Source: Nocardia vinacea NBRC 16497
GTDB taxonomy: Bacteria; Actinomycetota; Actinomycetes; Mycobacteriales; Mycobacteriaceae
Assembly (NCBI RefSeq): GCF_000308835.1
Contig: NZ_BAGN01000122.1
Coordinates: 62,001-126,000, forward strand
DNA: 64,000 nt
Direction of reading: 5' to 3'
A model generated the notes under the pieces. The model saw nothing but the letters and a program-made list of their open reading frames with translations. It made no database searches and was not told the DNA's origin. Positions 34,201-43,044 of this stretch are shown one piece after another (within the stretch, counting starts at the first letter, position 1; each line of letters begins with the position of its first letter). Position numbers and translations under genes: made by a program.

Positions 34201-35172
34201 ATGTCGCGAGCAGCCGAGCTCGACCTGGAGACGATCGACCTGACCCGCAACGGGAGAGTGCTCACCGCGACCATCGTCGCCCCGCCACTGAACTTCGTCA
34301 CCCCCGCCGTCGTACGAGATCTGGACCTGCTGACCACGGCGGCCGATACCGATGACACGGTCGGGGCGATCGTACTCACCGGCGGCCTGCCGGGGCGGTT
34401 CCTCACCCACGCGGATCCGAGCGCACTCACCGGCATGCTCGCGATGCCGCATCCGTTCATCCCGGCCCGCGCGGTGGCGCCGCTGATCCCGGTGCTCAAT
34501 ACGAGCCTGCGGGTACCAGGTGCGGCGCAGCTGCTGGAGCGTTTCGGTGGCGGTCTCGGCACCGGCATGGTGTGGGGTTACCGGTGGAAGCGCACGACCC
34601 TGCGGATGAACCGATCTCGCGTGGTCTATCTGGCCGCCATCAATGGTCCCGCCCTAGGCGGCGGACACGAGATCGCCCTCGCCTGCGATATCCGATATGC
34701 CGCCGACACCGAGCACGTCAAACTCGGTCAGATCGAATCGATCGCCAACCTCATTCCCGGCGGCGGCGGAACCCAGCGCCTGCCGCGGCTGATCGGCGCG
34801 GCCAAGGCGATCGAACTGACCCTCGAAGGTGGACCGCTCAGCGCACAGGAGGGCCTGCGCTTGGGCCTGGTGCACCGGCTCACCGCCGAGGACGAGTTGC
34901 TCGCCGAAACCGAGGCCACCGCGGCGCGTCTGGCCGCGCGCAATCCGGTCGTCATCAAGGAACTCAAGCGCGCCATCTATTTCGGCACCGAGCGGTCGTT
35001 GTCGCGCAGCCTGAATCACGAACTCGCCGCATTCCTGTCCACCGGCAGCAGTAAGGCCGCCACACGCACCCAGGATGCCTTCTTCGACGATCTCGACCGG
35101 CTCGGCGACACACCGTTCCTGGCCGAACCGAAGGCGTGGATCGACGGCACTCGCGTCGACCAGACCAGTTGA
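34201..35172 (+). CDS. Enoyl-CoA hydratase/isomerase family protein
   Basis: 323 residues from the ATG at 34201, longer than a standard crotonase because of an insert around 80-140 (VWGYRWKRTTLRMNRSRVVY). Oxyanion motif AINGPALGGGHEIALACDIRY and GQIESIANLIPGGGGTQRLP; the usual catalytic Glu position in GLPE reads GQIESIAN, so Glu is shifted or this is not a standard hydratase. Regulated by the tetR gene just upstream if the shared operator is real. The molybdopterin enzyme starts 68 bases later. Confidence 0.88.
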   Translation: MSRAAELDLETIDLTRNGRVLTATIVAPPLNFVTPAVVRDLDLLTTAADTDDTVGAIVLTGGLPGRFLTHADPSALTGMLAMPHPFIPARAVAPLIPVLNTSLRVPGAAQLLERFGGGLGTGMVWGYRWKRTTLRMNRSRVVYLAAINGPALGGGHEIALACDIRYAADTEHVKLGQIESIANLIPGGGGTQRLPRLIGAAKAIELTLEGGPLSAQEGLRLGLVHRLTAEDELLAETEATAARLAARNPVVIKELKRAIYFGTERSLSRSLNHELAAFLSTGSSKAATRTQDAFFDDLDRLGDTPFLAEPKAWIDGTRVDQTS

Positions 35173-35240
35173 TCCCGCATCCATATTTCGACACGCGTTT
35201 CGCCTCCGCTCTCGATCAACGACAACTCAGAGGAGCATCG

Positions 35241-37529
35241 ATGAGTACCGCCGCGCAGCAAGGCAGCCGAGCCGACAACAGTGCGCGGCCTAGACGCAAT
35301 GATGCTGCGGCGCAACAGGAATGGCATAAGACCGCTTGCATCCTGTGTGAGAACAACTGCGGCCTGCTGATCCAACTCGACGGCCGCAGCTTCGCCAAGA
35401 TCCGCGGCGACAAGGACCACGTCGCCTCGGCCGGATACACCTGCAACAAGGCGCTGCGCCTGGACCACTACCAGAACGGCGGCACCCGCCTGAGCTCCCC
35501 GCTGCGCCGCGAGACCGACGGCAGTTTCACCGAAATCGACTGGGACACCGCGATTTCCGAGATCGCCGCGCGCCTCACCGAAGTCAAGAACACATACGGC
35601 GGCGACAAGATCTTCTTCTACGGCGGCGGGGGACAGGGCAACCACCTCGGCGGCGCCTACAGCGGTGCCCTACGCCGGGCGCTGGGCAGTCGCTACCGCT
35701 CCACCGCACTCGCCCAGGAGAAGACCGGTGAGGGCTGGGTCGACGCGCATTTGACCGGCGGCCACACCACCGGCGATTTCGAACACGCCGAGGTCTCGGT
35801 CTTCCTCGGCAAGAACCCCTGGCAATCGCACGGTGTGCCGCGCGCCCGCACCGTCCTGCAGCAGATCGCCAAGGACCCGGCCCGCACCATGATCGTGCTC
35901 GATCCGGTGCGCACCGAAACCGCCGATCTCGCCGATATCCATCTGCAGATCCACCCCGGAACCGACGCGTGGTGCCTGGCCGCGATGCTGGCCGTGCTGG
36001 TGCAAGACGATCTGCTCGATCACGCATTCCTCACCGAACACGCCGACCAGGTCGACGCCGTCACCGCGGCGCTGCGCGATATCGATATCGCGTCCTATGC
36101 CGAAACCTGTGGCGTGCCGGTGGAATTGCTGCGCACCGCCGCCCACCGAATCGGCACCGCGAGCAGTGTCGCCACCTACGAGGACCTGGGCGTCCAGCAG
36201 GGCCCCAACAGCACCCTGATCTCCTATTTGAACAAGCTGCTCTGGCTGCTCACCGGAAACTTTGCCAAACCCGGTGCTATGCAACCACATTCGTGGATGG
36301 CGCCGTTGGCGAGCTATAGCCGTGACATCAAACGCAGCCCGGTGACCGGCGCACCGATCCTCGGCGGCATGCTGCCGTGCAATTCGATCGCCGAGGAAAT
36401 TTGCACCGATCACCCCGACCGGTTCCGGGCAATGATCATCGAGTCCGCGAATCCGGCACACTCACTCGCCGATTCGGCCGCCTTCCGTGCCGCACTGGAC
36501 GCATTGGATCTGGTGGTGGTCATCGATGTCGCGCTCACCGAAACCGCACGCCACGCCGACTATGTGCTGCCCGCGGCCAGCCAGTTCGAGAAGTGGGAGG
36601 CCACCTTCTTCAATCTGGAGTTCCCGCACAACACCTTCCATCTGCGCGCGCCGGTACTCGAACCGCTGGCCGGCACATTGCCCGAACCCGAGATCTACGC
36701 GCGCCTGCTGCGTGAACTCGATGTCGTCGGGCGTGCCGAGCTGACGGTACTGCGGACCGCCGCGAAACTCGGCCGCCGCCCCTACGCATTGGCCTTCGCC
36801 GCACTGTTGGCCATGAACAAGAAGATCGGCGGACTCGCCCCCTACCTGCTCTATGAAACCCTGGGCCCGACGCTGCCCGATGGTGCGCGTTCGGCCGCTG
36901 TGTTGTGGGCGCTTGCGCAGCGCGTCGCGAAGGTGCACCCCGCCGCTATGCGTCGAGCGGGTCATCCCGATGCCGATGCACTGTTCGACGCCATCCTCGC
37001 GGGCCGCTCCGGCGTCACCTTCACCCTCGACGACTATCCGGACGCCTGGGACTATGTTCCGCACTCGCGCATCCCATTGGCAATCCCGGAATTGCTGCAC
37101 GCGCTGCGCGAACTCCCGACCACGCCCGCCACGCACACCAGTCCCGAATTCCCCTTCGTCCTGTCGGCCGGAGAGCGACGATCCTTCACTGCCAACACCA
37201 TCTTCCGCGACAACAGCTGGCGTCGCCGCGATCCGGAGGGCGCGTTGCGTCTCAGTCCCGACGATGCCACCGCCCTCGGTCTCACCACCGGCGAGCACGC
37301 CCGCATCACCACCCGGCGAGGCAGCGCCGTGGCCGCGGTCGAAATCAACGACCGCATGCGGCCCGGACATGCCTCGCTGCCCAACGGGTTGGGCCTCGAC
37401 TTGCCCGATGGCACCCGCACCGGTGTGGCCGCCAACGAGCTCACCGATGCCGGTTGGCGCGATGCGATTGCCGGAACGCCATGGCACAAGCATGTTCCGG
37501 CCCGCATCGAACCGCTGCGCGACGTCTAG
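35241..37529 (+). CDS. Molybdopterin-dependent oxidoreductase, 4Fe-4S
   Basis: 762 residues from the ATG at 35241, AGGAG 5 bases upstream. Formate dehydrogenase/nitrate reductase-like family. N-terminal 4Fe-4S Cys set ACILCENNCGLLIQLDG with the fourth Cys in GYTCNKALRL, then MGD-binding domains (FYGGGGQGNHLGG, SVFLGKNPWQSHGV, ESANPAHSLADS, TETARHADYVLPAASQFEKWE) and the C-terminal molydopterin-dinucleotide domain (SRTA-like FTANTIFRDNSWRRRDPEGAL). No Tat signal, so cytoplasmic. Substrate not determined. A second such enzyme lies on the other strand from 38217. Confidence 0.93.
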   Translation: MSTAAQQGSRADNSARPRRNDAAAQQEWHKTACILCENNCGLLIQLDGRSFAKIRGDKDHVASAGYTCNKALRLDHYQNGGTRLSSPLRRETDGSFTEIDWDTAISEIAARLTEVKNTYGGDKIFFYGGGGQGNHLGGAYSGALRRALGSRYRSTALAQEKTGEGWVDAHLTGGHTTGDFEHAEVSVFLGKNPWQSHGVPRARTVLQQIAKDPARTMIVLDPVRTETADLADIHLQIHPGTDAWCLAAMLAVLVQDDLLDHAFLTEHADQVDAVTAALRDIDIASYAETCGVPVELLRTAAHRIGTASSVATYEDLGVQQGPNSTLISYLNKLLWLLTGNFAKPGAMQPHSWMAPLASYSRDIKRSPVTGAPILGGMLPCNSIAEEICTDHPDRFRAMIIESANPAHSLADSAAFRAALDALDLVVVIDVALTETARHADYVLPAASQFEKWEATFFNLEFPHNTFHLRAPVLEPLAGTLPEPEIYARLLRELDVVGRAELTVLRTAAKLGRRPYALAFAALLAMNKKIGGLAPYLLYETLGPTLPDGARSAAVLWALAQRVAKVHPAAMRRAGHPDADALFDAILAGRSGVTFTLDDYPDAWDYVPHSRIPLAIPELLHALRELPTTPATHTSPEFPFVLSAGERRSFTANTIFRDNSWRRRDPEGALRLSPDDATALGLTTGEHARITTRRGSAVAAVEINDRMRPGHASLPNGLGLDLPDGTRTGVAANELTDAGWRDAIAGTPWHKHVPARIEPLRDV

Positions 37530-37666
37530 CCTTTCGCCCAGATCGGACAAATGCGGCGCCCGCGTCGGCGCTGATTCCGACCGGCGCAACGCCGAGGGTG
37601 TGAGCAACCGAACTTCGTGACGCTCCAGTGCTTTTCGCGCACATCGCGACACCGTACAGTCGGCCC

Positions 37667-38053
37667 ATGGTTTTCCGGCTCGAGCTGCAACCTGCCCAAC
37701 CCCTGCACCTGACCCCCAACTGCGTTGTATACACCGGAACGGTGCGCCTGTTCGTCACCGGCACGCTCATCCACACCTCCGGAGCCCCCGCCGAACCGTT
37801 CGGCTTCTTCCTCCCGAACACCCGCCCCCTGCCCGAAGACGCGCCCGAACCGAACCTGTGGGCGGAAATGCATCTGATGACCGCCACCGCCGCCGCGGCA
37901 TCCGGAAACTTCCCCTTCGGCATCACCCACACCCAGGCCGCCTACGTCCCCGACCCGCGCGCCGGCCTGCACCGCTGGGTCCACCTCACCTCCGCCGCCC
38001 ACCCCGCCAGAGAACTCCGCCTCGGCTACCGCGTCACCGTCCAAACGCCCTGA
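37667..38053 (+). CDS. Hypothetical protein between two molybdoenzymes
   Basis: 128 residues from the ATG at 37667. Beta-rich and soluble (RLELQPAQPLHLTPNCVVYT, GTVRLFVTGTLIHTSG, HRWVHLTSAAHPARELRLGY), no known motif. High third-position GC and good reading frame support it being real. It converges on the second molybdoenzyme; no functional guess. Confidence 0.65.
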   Translation: MVFRLELQPAQPLHLTPNCVVYTGTVRLFVTGTLIHTSGAPAEPFGFFLPNTRPLPEDAPEPNLWAEMHLMTATAAAASGNFPFGITHTQAAYVPDPRAGLHRWVHLTSAAHPARELRLGYRVTVQTP

Positions 38054-38216
38054 TCGGTCTCGACGGCGTGCACCGAGGTGCGACCGCATCCAAGGGGTCC
38101 CCGCGACGGTCAACCCGCGCCGCGGAATGGCCGTGGGCCCACACGATCGGCGGACTTCCCGGCCTGGACAGCCGGGCAACGGCAGCACCGGCGCGCATTC
38201 CGCGGGCAGTGCACTC

Positions 38217-40421
38217 CTACGAAGTCGGCGCAGGCTCGCGATCGACATCCGCTGCCGTCGGCGCCGGGGACGCCGGAGTCACTGTCACCCACGTGTTGTT
38301 GACCGCCGCATTCCCGGAGAATGTGTCGGTGAGCGACGGATCGTGCAGCAAATTGACATTCGCACCGGGCAGAGACGCCGCCACTTGCCAGCCGACGCCA
38401 GGTTCACGGTGCCCCCAGCCGTGCGGGATGGCGATGGTGCCGCGGCGGATATCGTCGCTGACCTCGAGGGTGACCACGATCGAGCCGGTGCGGGAGGTCA
38501 CCGCGACGGGTGTGCCGTCGGTGAGGGCGCGTTCGGCGGCGTCGGCGGGATGCATGAGGGCGGTGCAACGATCGCGGCCCTTCACCATGGACGGGACATT
38601 GTGCAGCCAGGAGTTGTTGCTGCGCAGGTGGCGGCGGCCGATGAGTTTGAGGTCGTAGCCGTCGGCGGGCGCGGTCAGCGCATTGCCACGGCGCGCATCG
38701 TCGAGCAATTCCCGTGCGGCCGTGACGAAATCGTCGGGCGCGAGGTGGACTTTGCGATCCTTCGTCCCGATCAACGCGCGCAATCGCGGCTGCAGCGGAC
38801 CGAGATCGATCCCCCCGGCCGCGGCGCGCACCTTCGCCACGGACAACCCCTTGCGGCCGCGCCGCAGCACCCCGTACGGACCTGCGGCCACCCCAATGGT
38901 CGTCAACCGCATCGGACTGAACTGCTCGAGAAGCGCGTTGACCGCCCGTGTGGTGAACCGACGCGCAGGCAGCGGCACCAGCTCGGTGATCAACCGCGCC
39001 ATGATCTGCCAATCCTCGAGTCCGTCGGCCGGAGGTTCGAAAACGCGGGCGTCGTAACGCAGATTGTTCCGCACACTGAACACCGGGAACAGAATGTTCA
39101 CATCCTCGCGCTCCAGCGGGGAGATCGGCGGCAGGATGATGTCCGCGTGCCGGGTCGTCTCGGTCACGTACATATCCACGGCGACATAGAAATCCAGCGA
39201 GTCCAGCGCGGCGTCGAGTTTGCCGCGCTGCGGTGTCGACAGCACCGGATTACCGGCGTAGGTGATCATCGCTCGGATCTGCCCGACGCCCTCGGTGAGG
39301 ATCTCATCGGCCAGCACCGCGACCGGCAGTTCCGAGCGGAACGATTTGTAAGTGCCGGAGCGGTCCGTCCACGCTCCGTGGCCCACCGGCAGATACTTCC
39401 CGAACCGCGGCGCATCGATCGGCGGTGTCGCGAACATCTGCCCGCCCGGCCGATCCAGATTCCCGGTGACCGCGTTGATGGTGTTGACCAACCAATGTGT
39501 CAGCGTGCCGGTCACCTGGTGGCATATCCCGATCCGGGCATACAGCAATGCCGAATCAGCTGCCGCATGCTCACGCGCCAGCCGCCGAATCGTCTCGGCA
39601 TCGACACCGGTGAGCGGGGCGGCGAGCTCTGGTGTCATCTCGGCGACCAGCGCCCGCAACTCCTCCCAGCCGGTGCACTGCGCGCGAATCCTGCTTTCCT
39701 CACACAGGTTTTCGCTGACCAGCACCTGCAGCATCGCCAGCAGCAGATACACATCACCGCCGGGTGCGATGGCCACATGCTCGTCGGCCAGGCGCGCGGT
39801 CTCGGTGCGCCGCGGATCGATGACGACCACTTTGCCGCGCTTGCGCACGTCTCGGATGCGCTGCTTCGCATTGGGCATGGTGGTCACCGACCCGTTCGAT
39901 ACCGCCGGATTGGCGCCCATGATCACGAGTCGATCGGTGCGATCGATATCGGCCACCGGCATCAATACATTCGACCCGAACATCCGCCACGCCACGAACT
40001 CCTGCGGAAACTGGTCGATCGAGGACGCCGAAAAGAAATTCCGCGTCATCAGCACCGTGCGCAACAGCGCGCCGTAGATCACCGACGAACTATGTGCGGC
40101 CGGATTTCCCAGGTACATTCCGATCGCGCTGTCCCCGTGCGCGCGGCGCACCTGCCGCAGTCGCCGCCCGATCTCGCTGAACGCCTCGTCCCACCCGATC
40201 GGCTCGAACCGGTCACCGACCCGGCGCACCGGCGTGCGCAACCGATCCGGATCATGGTGCAGCCCACCCATCGCCGTCGCCTTCGGGCAGATGTACCCCT
40301 GCGAGAGCACATCATCCGGATTGCCCTCGATCCGGGTGACCTGATCATCCTCGACGGTCACCAGAATCCCGCAGTGCGCCTCACACAACGTGCATTGCCG
40401 AGCGACGGTGGTAGCACCCAT
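38217..40421 (-). CDS. Molybdopterin oxidoreductase, 4Fe-4S
   Basis: 734 residues from the ATG at 40421 (an ATG five codons upstream at 40436 is possible). Cluster motif CTLCEAHCGILVTVEDDQ with RIEGNPDDVLSQGYICPK, then LGNPAAHSSSVIYGALLRTV, VIMGANPAVSNGS, VIDPRRTETARLADEHVAI, TETTRHADIILPPISPLERED and the C-terminal MGD domain ending in SNNSWLHNVPSMVKGRDR, HGWGHREPG. Related to, but well diverged from, the enzyme at 35241. No export signal; substrate unknown. Confidence 0.92.
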   Translation of the reverse strand: MGATTVARQCTLCEAHCGILVTVEDDQVTRIEGNPDDVLSQGYICPKATAMGGLHHDPDRLRTPVRRVGDRFEPIGWDEAFSEIGRRLRQVRRAHGDSAIGMYLGNPAAHSSSVIYGALLRTVLMTRNFFSASSIDQFPQEFVAWRMFGSNVLMPVADIDRTDRLVIMGANPAVSNGSVTTMPNAKQRIRDVRKRGKVVVIDPRRTETARLADEHVAIAPGGDVYLLLAMLQVLVSENLCEESRIRAQCTGWEELRALVAEMTPELAAPLTGVDAETIRRLAREHAAADSALLYARIGICHQVTGTLTHWLVNTINAVTGNLDRPGGQMFATPPIDAPRFGKYLPVGHGAWTDRSGTYKSFRSELPVAVLADEILTEGVGQIRAMITYAGNPVLSTPQRGKLDAALDSLDFYVAVDMYVTETTRHADIILPPISPLEREDVNILFPVFSVRNNLRYDARVFEPPADGLEDWQIMARLITELVPLPARRFTTRAVNALLEQFSPMRLTTIGVAAGPYGVLRRGRKGLSVAKVRAAAGGIDLGPLQPRLRALIGTKDRKVHLAPDDFVTAARELLDDARRGNALTAPADGYDLKLIGRRHLRSNNSWLHNVPSMVKGRDRCTALMHPADAAERALTDGTPVAVTSRTGSIVVTLEVSDDIRRGTIAIPHGWGHREPGVGWQVAASLPGANVNLLHDPSLTDTFSGNAAVNNTWVTVTPASPAPTAADVDREPAPTS

Positions 40422-40436
40422 CCCGTGTTCCTCCAC

Positions 40437-40732
40437 ACCATTGAGAGAGTTACCGCCTCATCGTAGCGGCGTCTACCGTGCCGGGTATACCGTTCCGATC
40501 GAGCCCGGCCCGCGGATTCGACCGTGCGCACGGGATCGGTTGGCGTACCGTCGATCACGGCTCCGCCGGTCCCCGACGCCCAACGGTATCGATAGAAATC
40601 TTCGGAAGTTGTTATGCGCGAATAGATTTCGTGCCGAGGTCGGTCTGCAGGCCGAGCCCTGGACCAGCGGCGTTGCGACTGCCGGCATTTCGAGTGCAAT
40701 CGTCGCGCGAAAACCCGGCCGCAGCATCAGGG
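40437..40732. other. Intergenic region upstream of the second molybdoenzyme
   Basis: 296 bases with no credible coding frame on either strand. Should contain the promoter of the molybdoenzyme gene and the 3' flank of the GH15 gene. No clear operator or stem-loop seen. Confidence 0.4.
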
Positions 40733-42676
40733 TCAGCGGTGCATATATCCCAGTGTGAATGATGCATCGTCGAGTCGTGGGGCGATCGATTCCCCGCCGA
40801 GCGCCTGCCGCAGGATGGCTTGTTCGTCCTGGATGACGTGCATTACGGCGTTGATCAGAGCGAGATGGGTGAACGCCTGCGGGAAGTTGCCCCAGTGTCG
40901 GCCGGTTCGGGGGTCGATTTCCTCGGCGTAGAGGCCGAGGGGGCTGGCGTAGGCGAGCAGCTTCTCACACAGCTGTTTGGCCCGCGTCTTCTCGCCGATC
41001 TCCGACAGCGCCGAGACCAGCCAGAACGAGCAGATCGTGAACGCGCCTTCTTCCCCTGTGCAGCCATCGTCGGTTTCACTGACGCGGTACCGCAATACGA
41101 GGCCGTCTTCGGTCAGTTCGTCGGCGATGGCCAAAACTGTGTTGCGCACCCGCTCGTCGTCTGGTGGCAGGAAACGAACCAACGGGATCAGCAGGGTCGA
41201 AGCATCCAGCGCCGTACTGCCGTAGTACTGGGTGAACACCTGCCGGGAATCGACCGCATGAGCGCAGATATCGGCGCGGATTTCGTCCGCGGCCTGTTGC
41301 CAACGATGCGCCCGTTCGAAGTCCTGATGGATGCGGGCCAGCCGGGCGCCGCGATCGGCGGCAACCCAACACATCACCTTGCTGGAGGTGAAGTGTTGCA
41401 GCTCCCCCCGCACTTCCCAGATGCCATGGTCGGGCTCGCGCCAATAGGTGAGGGCGCTTTTGACCGCCCGGCTCAGCACCAACCAGGCTCGTGCGTCGAT
41501 TCGATCCTGATTGCGCGCGTAGAGATAGACCGCGTCCAGCGCAGCACCCCACACATCGTGCTGGCGTTGCCGGTATGCGCCGTTGCCGATACGCACGGGG
41601 CGGGCATTTTCGTACCCGCGCAGGTGGGTGAGAGTCTGCTCGGTCAGGTCGCTTTCGCCACCGATGCCGTAGACGATCTGCATATCCCGGACGTCTTCGG
41701 TCAAGCTGATGATGTAGGAGAAGAAGTCGTTCGCCTCCCAGCTGAAGCCCAGCGTGTACAGGCCCCACAGCGCGAAAGCGGAGTCACGTATCCACGAATA
41801 GCGATAGTCCCAATTGCGTTGTCCGCCTGGTGTTTCGGGCAATGACGTGGTGGCGGCGGCGCTGATGGCGCCGGTGGGCGCGAAGGTCAGCCCCTTGAGA
41901 GTCAGCGCGCTACGGGTGAGCTGGGCAGCCCACGGATGGTCCGGAAACCGCCCACCGGCCAGCCAGTGCCGCCAATGGTGGATTGTCCGCAACATCCGCG
42001 CGTCGGCCTCGTCAACAGCGCGTGGCGCGTCGCGACTACCCCAGGAGAGCGCGCAAAAGCGTGTGTCACCCGCCTTCAGCAGGGTGCGGGCCAGCGCATG
42101 CGTACCTTCCAGCCCCAAGCGCATATCGGTGCTCAGCGTCAACTGCAGATCGATCCCGTCGGCGCCGGCCTGCGCGCTGTAGTAACTGTCGAGGTACTCC
42201 CAATGCGCGCGATGCCTGCCGTAGTCGAAGGCCGGCTGGCAGTCGAGCACGAACTGGATTTGCCCGGTCTCACAGTGCACCGTCCGCAACAGAATGTGCT
42301 CGGCGTCGTAGTCGGTGGGAGTTCGACGATGGGCGCTGCGGCCCGGTACCTGGTGTCGCCATGGCCCGACCAGCAGCACATCGCGGACCGTCGCCCACCC
42401 TTCACCACTGCGCCAACTCGTCTCCATCACCATCGTGCCGGGGACATAGCGGCGATCGGTGGGCACCATGAAATCGGCGGGGGCGAACCGAAACGAACCA
42501 GCGGAACGATCGAGTACGGCTGCGAAGACACTAGGGGAGTCCATGCGAGGTAGACACATCCACTCGACGGCTCCGCTGGGCGCGATGAGTGCGGTGACCT
42601 CGCAGTCGGAGATGAAACCGTAGTCGTCGATGCGCGGAAACGCCGTGAGCTGCGGCGTGCGTTCGATGTCGTCCAT
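40733..42676 (-). CDS. Glycoside hydrolase family 15 protein (trehalase/glucoamylase-like)
   Basis: 647 residues from the ATG at 42676 with AGAGGAG 6 bases upstream; the frame opens 10 codons earlier. N-terminal beta domain starts with FPRIDDYGFISDCEVTALI, then the (alpha/alpha)6 barrel: NWDYRYSWIRDSAFALWGLY, DVWGAALDAVYLY, HGIWEVRGELQHFTSSKVMCW (likely general acid Glu), YAEEIDPRTGRHWGNFPQAFTH (general base Glu). Actinobacterial members of this group include acid trehalases of mycobacteria, so trehalose is the best guess for substrate. Cytoplasmic, no signal. Confidence 0.93.
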   Translation of the reverse strand: MDDIERTPQLTAFPRIDDYGFISDCEVTALIAPSGAVEWMCLPRMDSPSVFAAVLDRSAGSFRFAPADFMVPTDRRYVPGTMVMETSWRSGEGWATVRDVLLVGPWRHQVPGRSAHRRTPTDYDAEHILLRTVHCETGQIQFVLDCQPAFDYGRHRAHWEYLDSYYSAQAGADGIDLQLTLSTDMRLGLEGTHALARTLLKAGDTRFCALSWGSRDAPRAVDEADARMLRTIHHWRHWLAGGRFPDHPWAAQLTRSALTLKGLTFAPTGAISAAATTSLPETPGGQRNWDYRYSWIRDSAFALWGLYTLGFSWEANDFFSYIISLTEDVRDMQIVYGIGGESDLTEQTLTHLRGYENARPVRIGNGAYRQRQHDVWGAALDAVYLYARNQDRIDARAWLVLSRAVKSALTYWREPDHGIWEVRGELQHFTSSKVMCWVAADRGARLARIHQDFERAHRWQQAADEIRADICAHAVDSRQVFTQYYGSTALDASTLLIPLVRFLPPDDERVRNTVLAIADELTEDGLVLRYRVSETDDGCTGEEGAFTICSFWLVSALSEIGEKTRAKQLCEKLLAYASPLGLYAEEIDPRTGRHWGNFPQAFTHLALINAVMHVIQDEQAILRQALGGESIAPRLDDASFTLGYMHR

Positions 42677-42741
42677 GTGTTGCTCCTCTGCTGGGGTCAA
42701 CTCCACAACGTCACGTGCACGTCAGCCGTGCGCCGCCTCGG

Positions 42742-42981
42742 TCACATCGATGGCTGTCCGGCGCTGCACTCCGAGAATCCGCCCGGCCGGCCGAGCGCAG
42801 CCCGCCGGGCGGGAAAGCCGGACCCCGCCGCCGCGCGGGTGAACAGCGGATCGTCGAGCTTCTTCTGCCGCGCGAGGTGCGTCGCGACACCGGCGTCGAA
42901 CATCCCCAGCTCGCTGACCGCCGCATAGACGGAGCCGAGCCGCACCACGGTCCAGTAGGCCCGAAGCTGGGCGGGCGTCAC
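42742..42981 (-). pseudogene. Truncated LysR-type regulator (HTH only)
   Basis: 79 codons from a GTG at 42981. The first 52 residues are a LysR HTH: TPAQLRAYWTVVRLGSVYAA, VSELGMFDAGVATHLARQKK, LDDPLFTRAAAG. After residue 55 the sequence becomes arginine/glycine-rich without similarity, and it stops before a co-inducer domain; a full LysR protein is about 300 residues. Probable remnant of a deleted regulator gene, whose missing part would have reached into what is now the GH15 promoter. Confidence 0.65.
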
Positions 42982-43015
42982 AGTCCGAGTCTACTTTGGA
43001 GGCATAGCGCCGACA

Positions 43016-43036
43016 GCCGCATCGCGTCGATGCGGC
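43016..43036. terminator. Stem-loop after choD
   Basis: Arms GCCGCATC (43016-43023) and GATGCGGC (43029-43036), 8 pairs, loop of 5, 9 bases beyond the cholesterol oxidase stop on the minus strand. Confidence 0.6.
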
Positions 43037-43044
43037 CACGACCG

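Noticed and set aside
38127-40466. Long plus-strand frame antisense to the second molybdoenzyme.
   Set aside because: Arg/His/Gln-rich translation typical of an antisense shadow.
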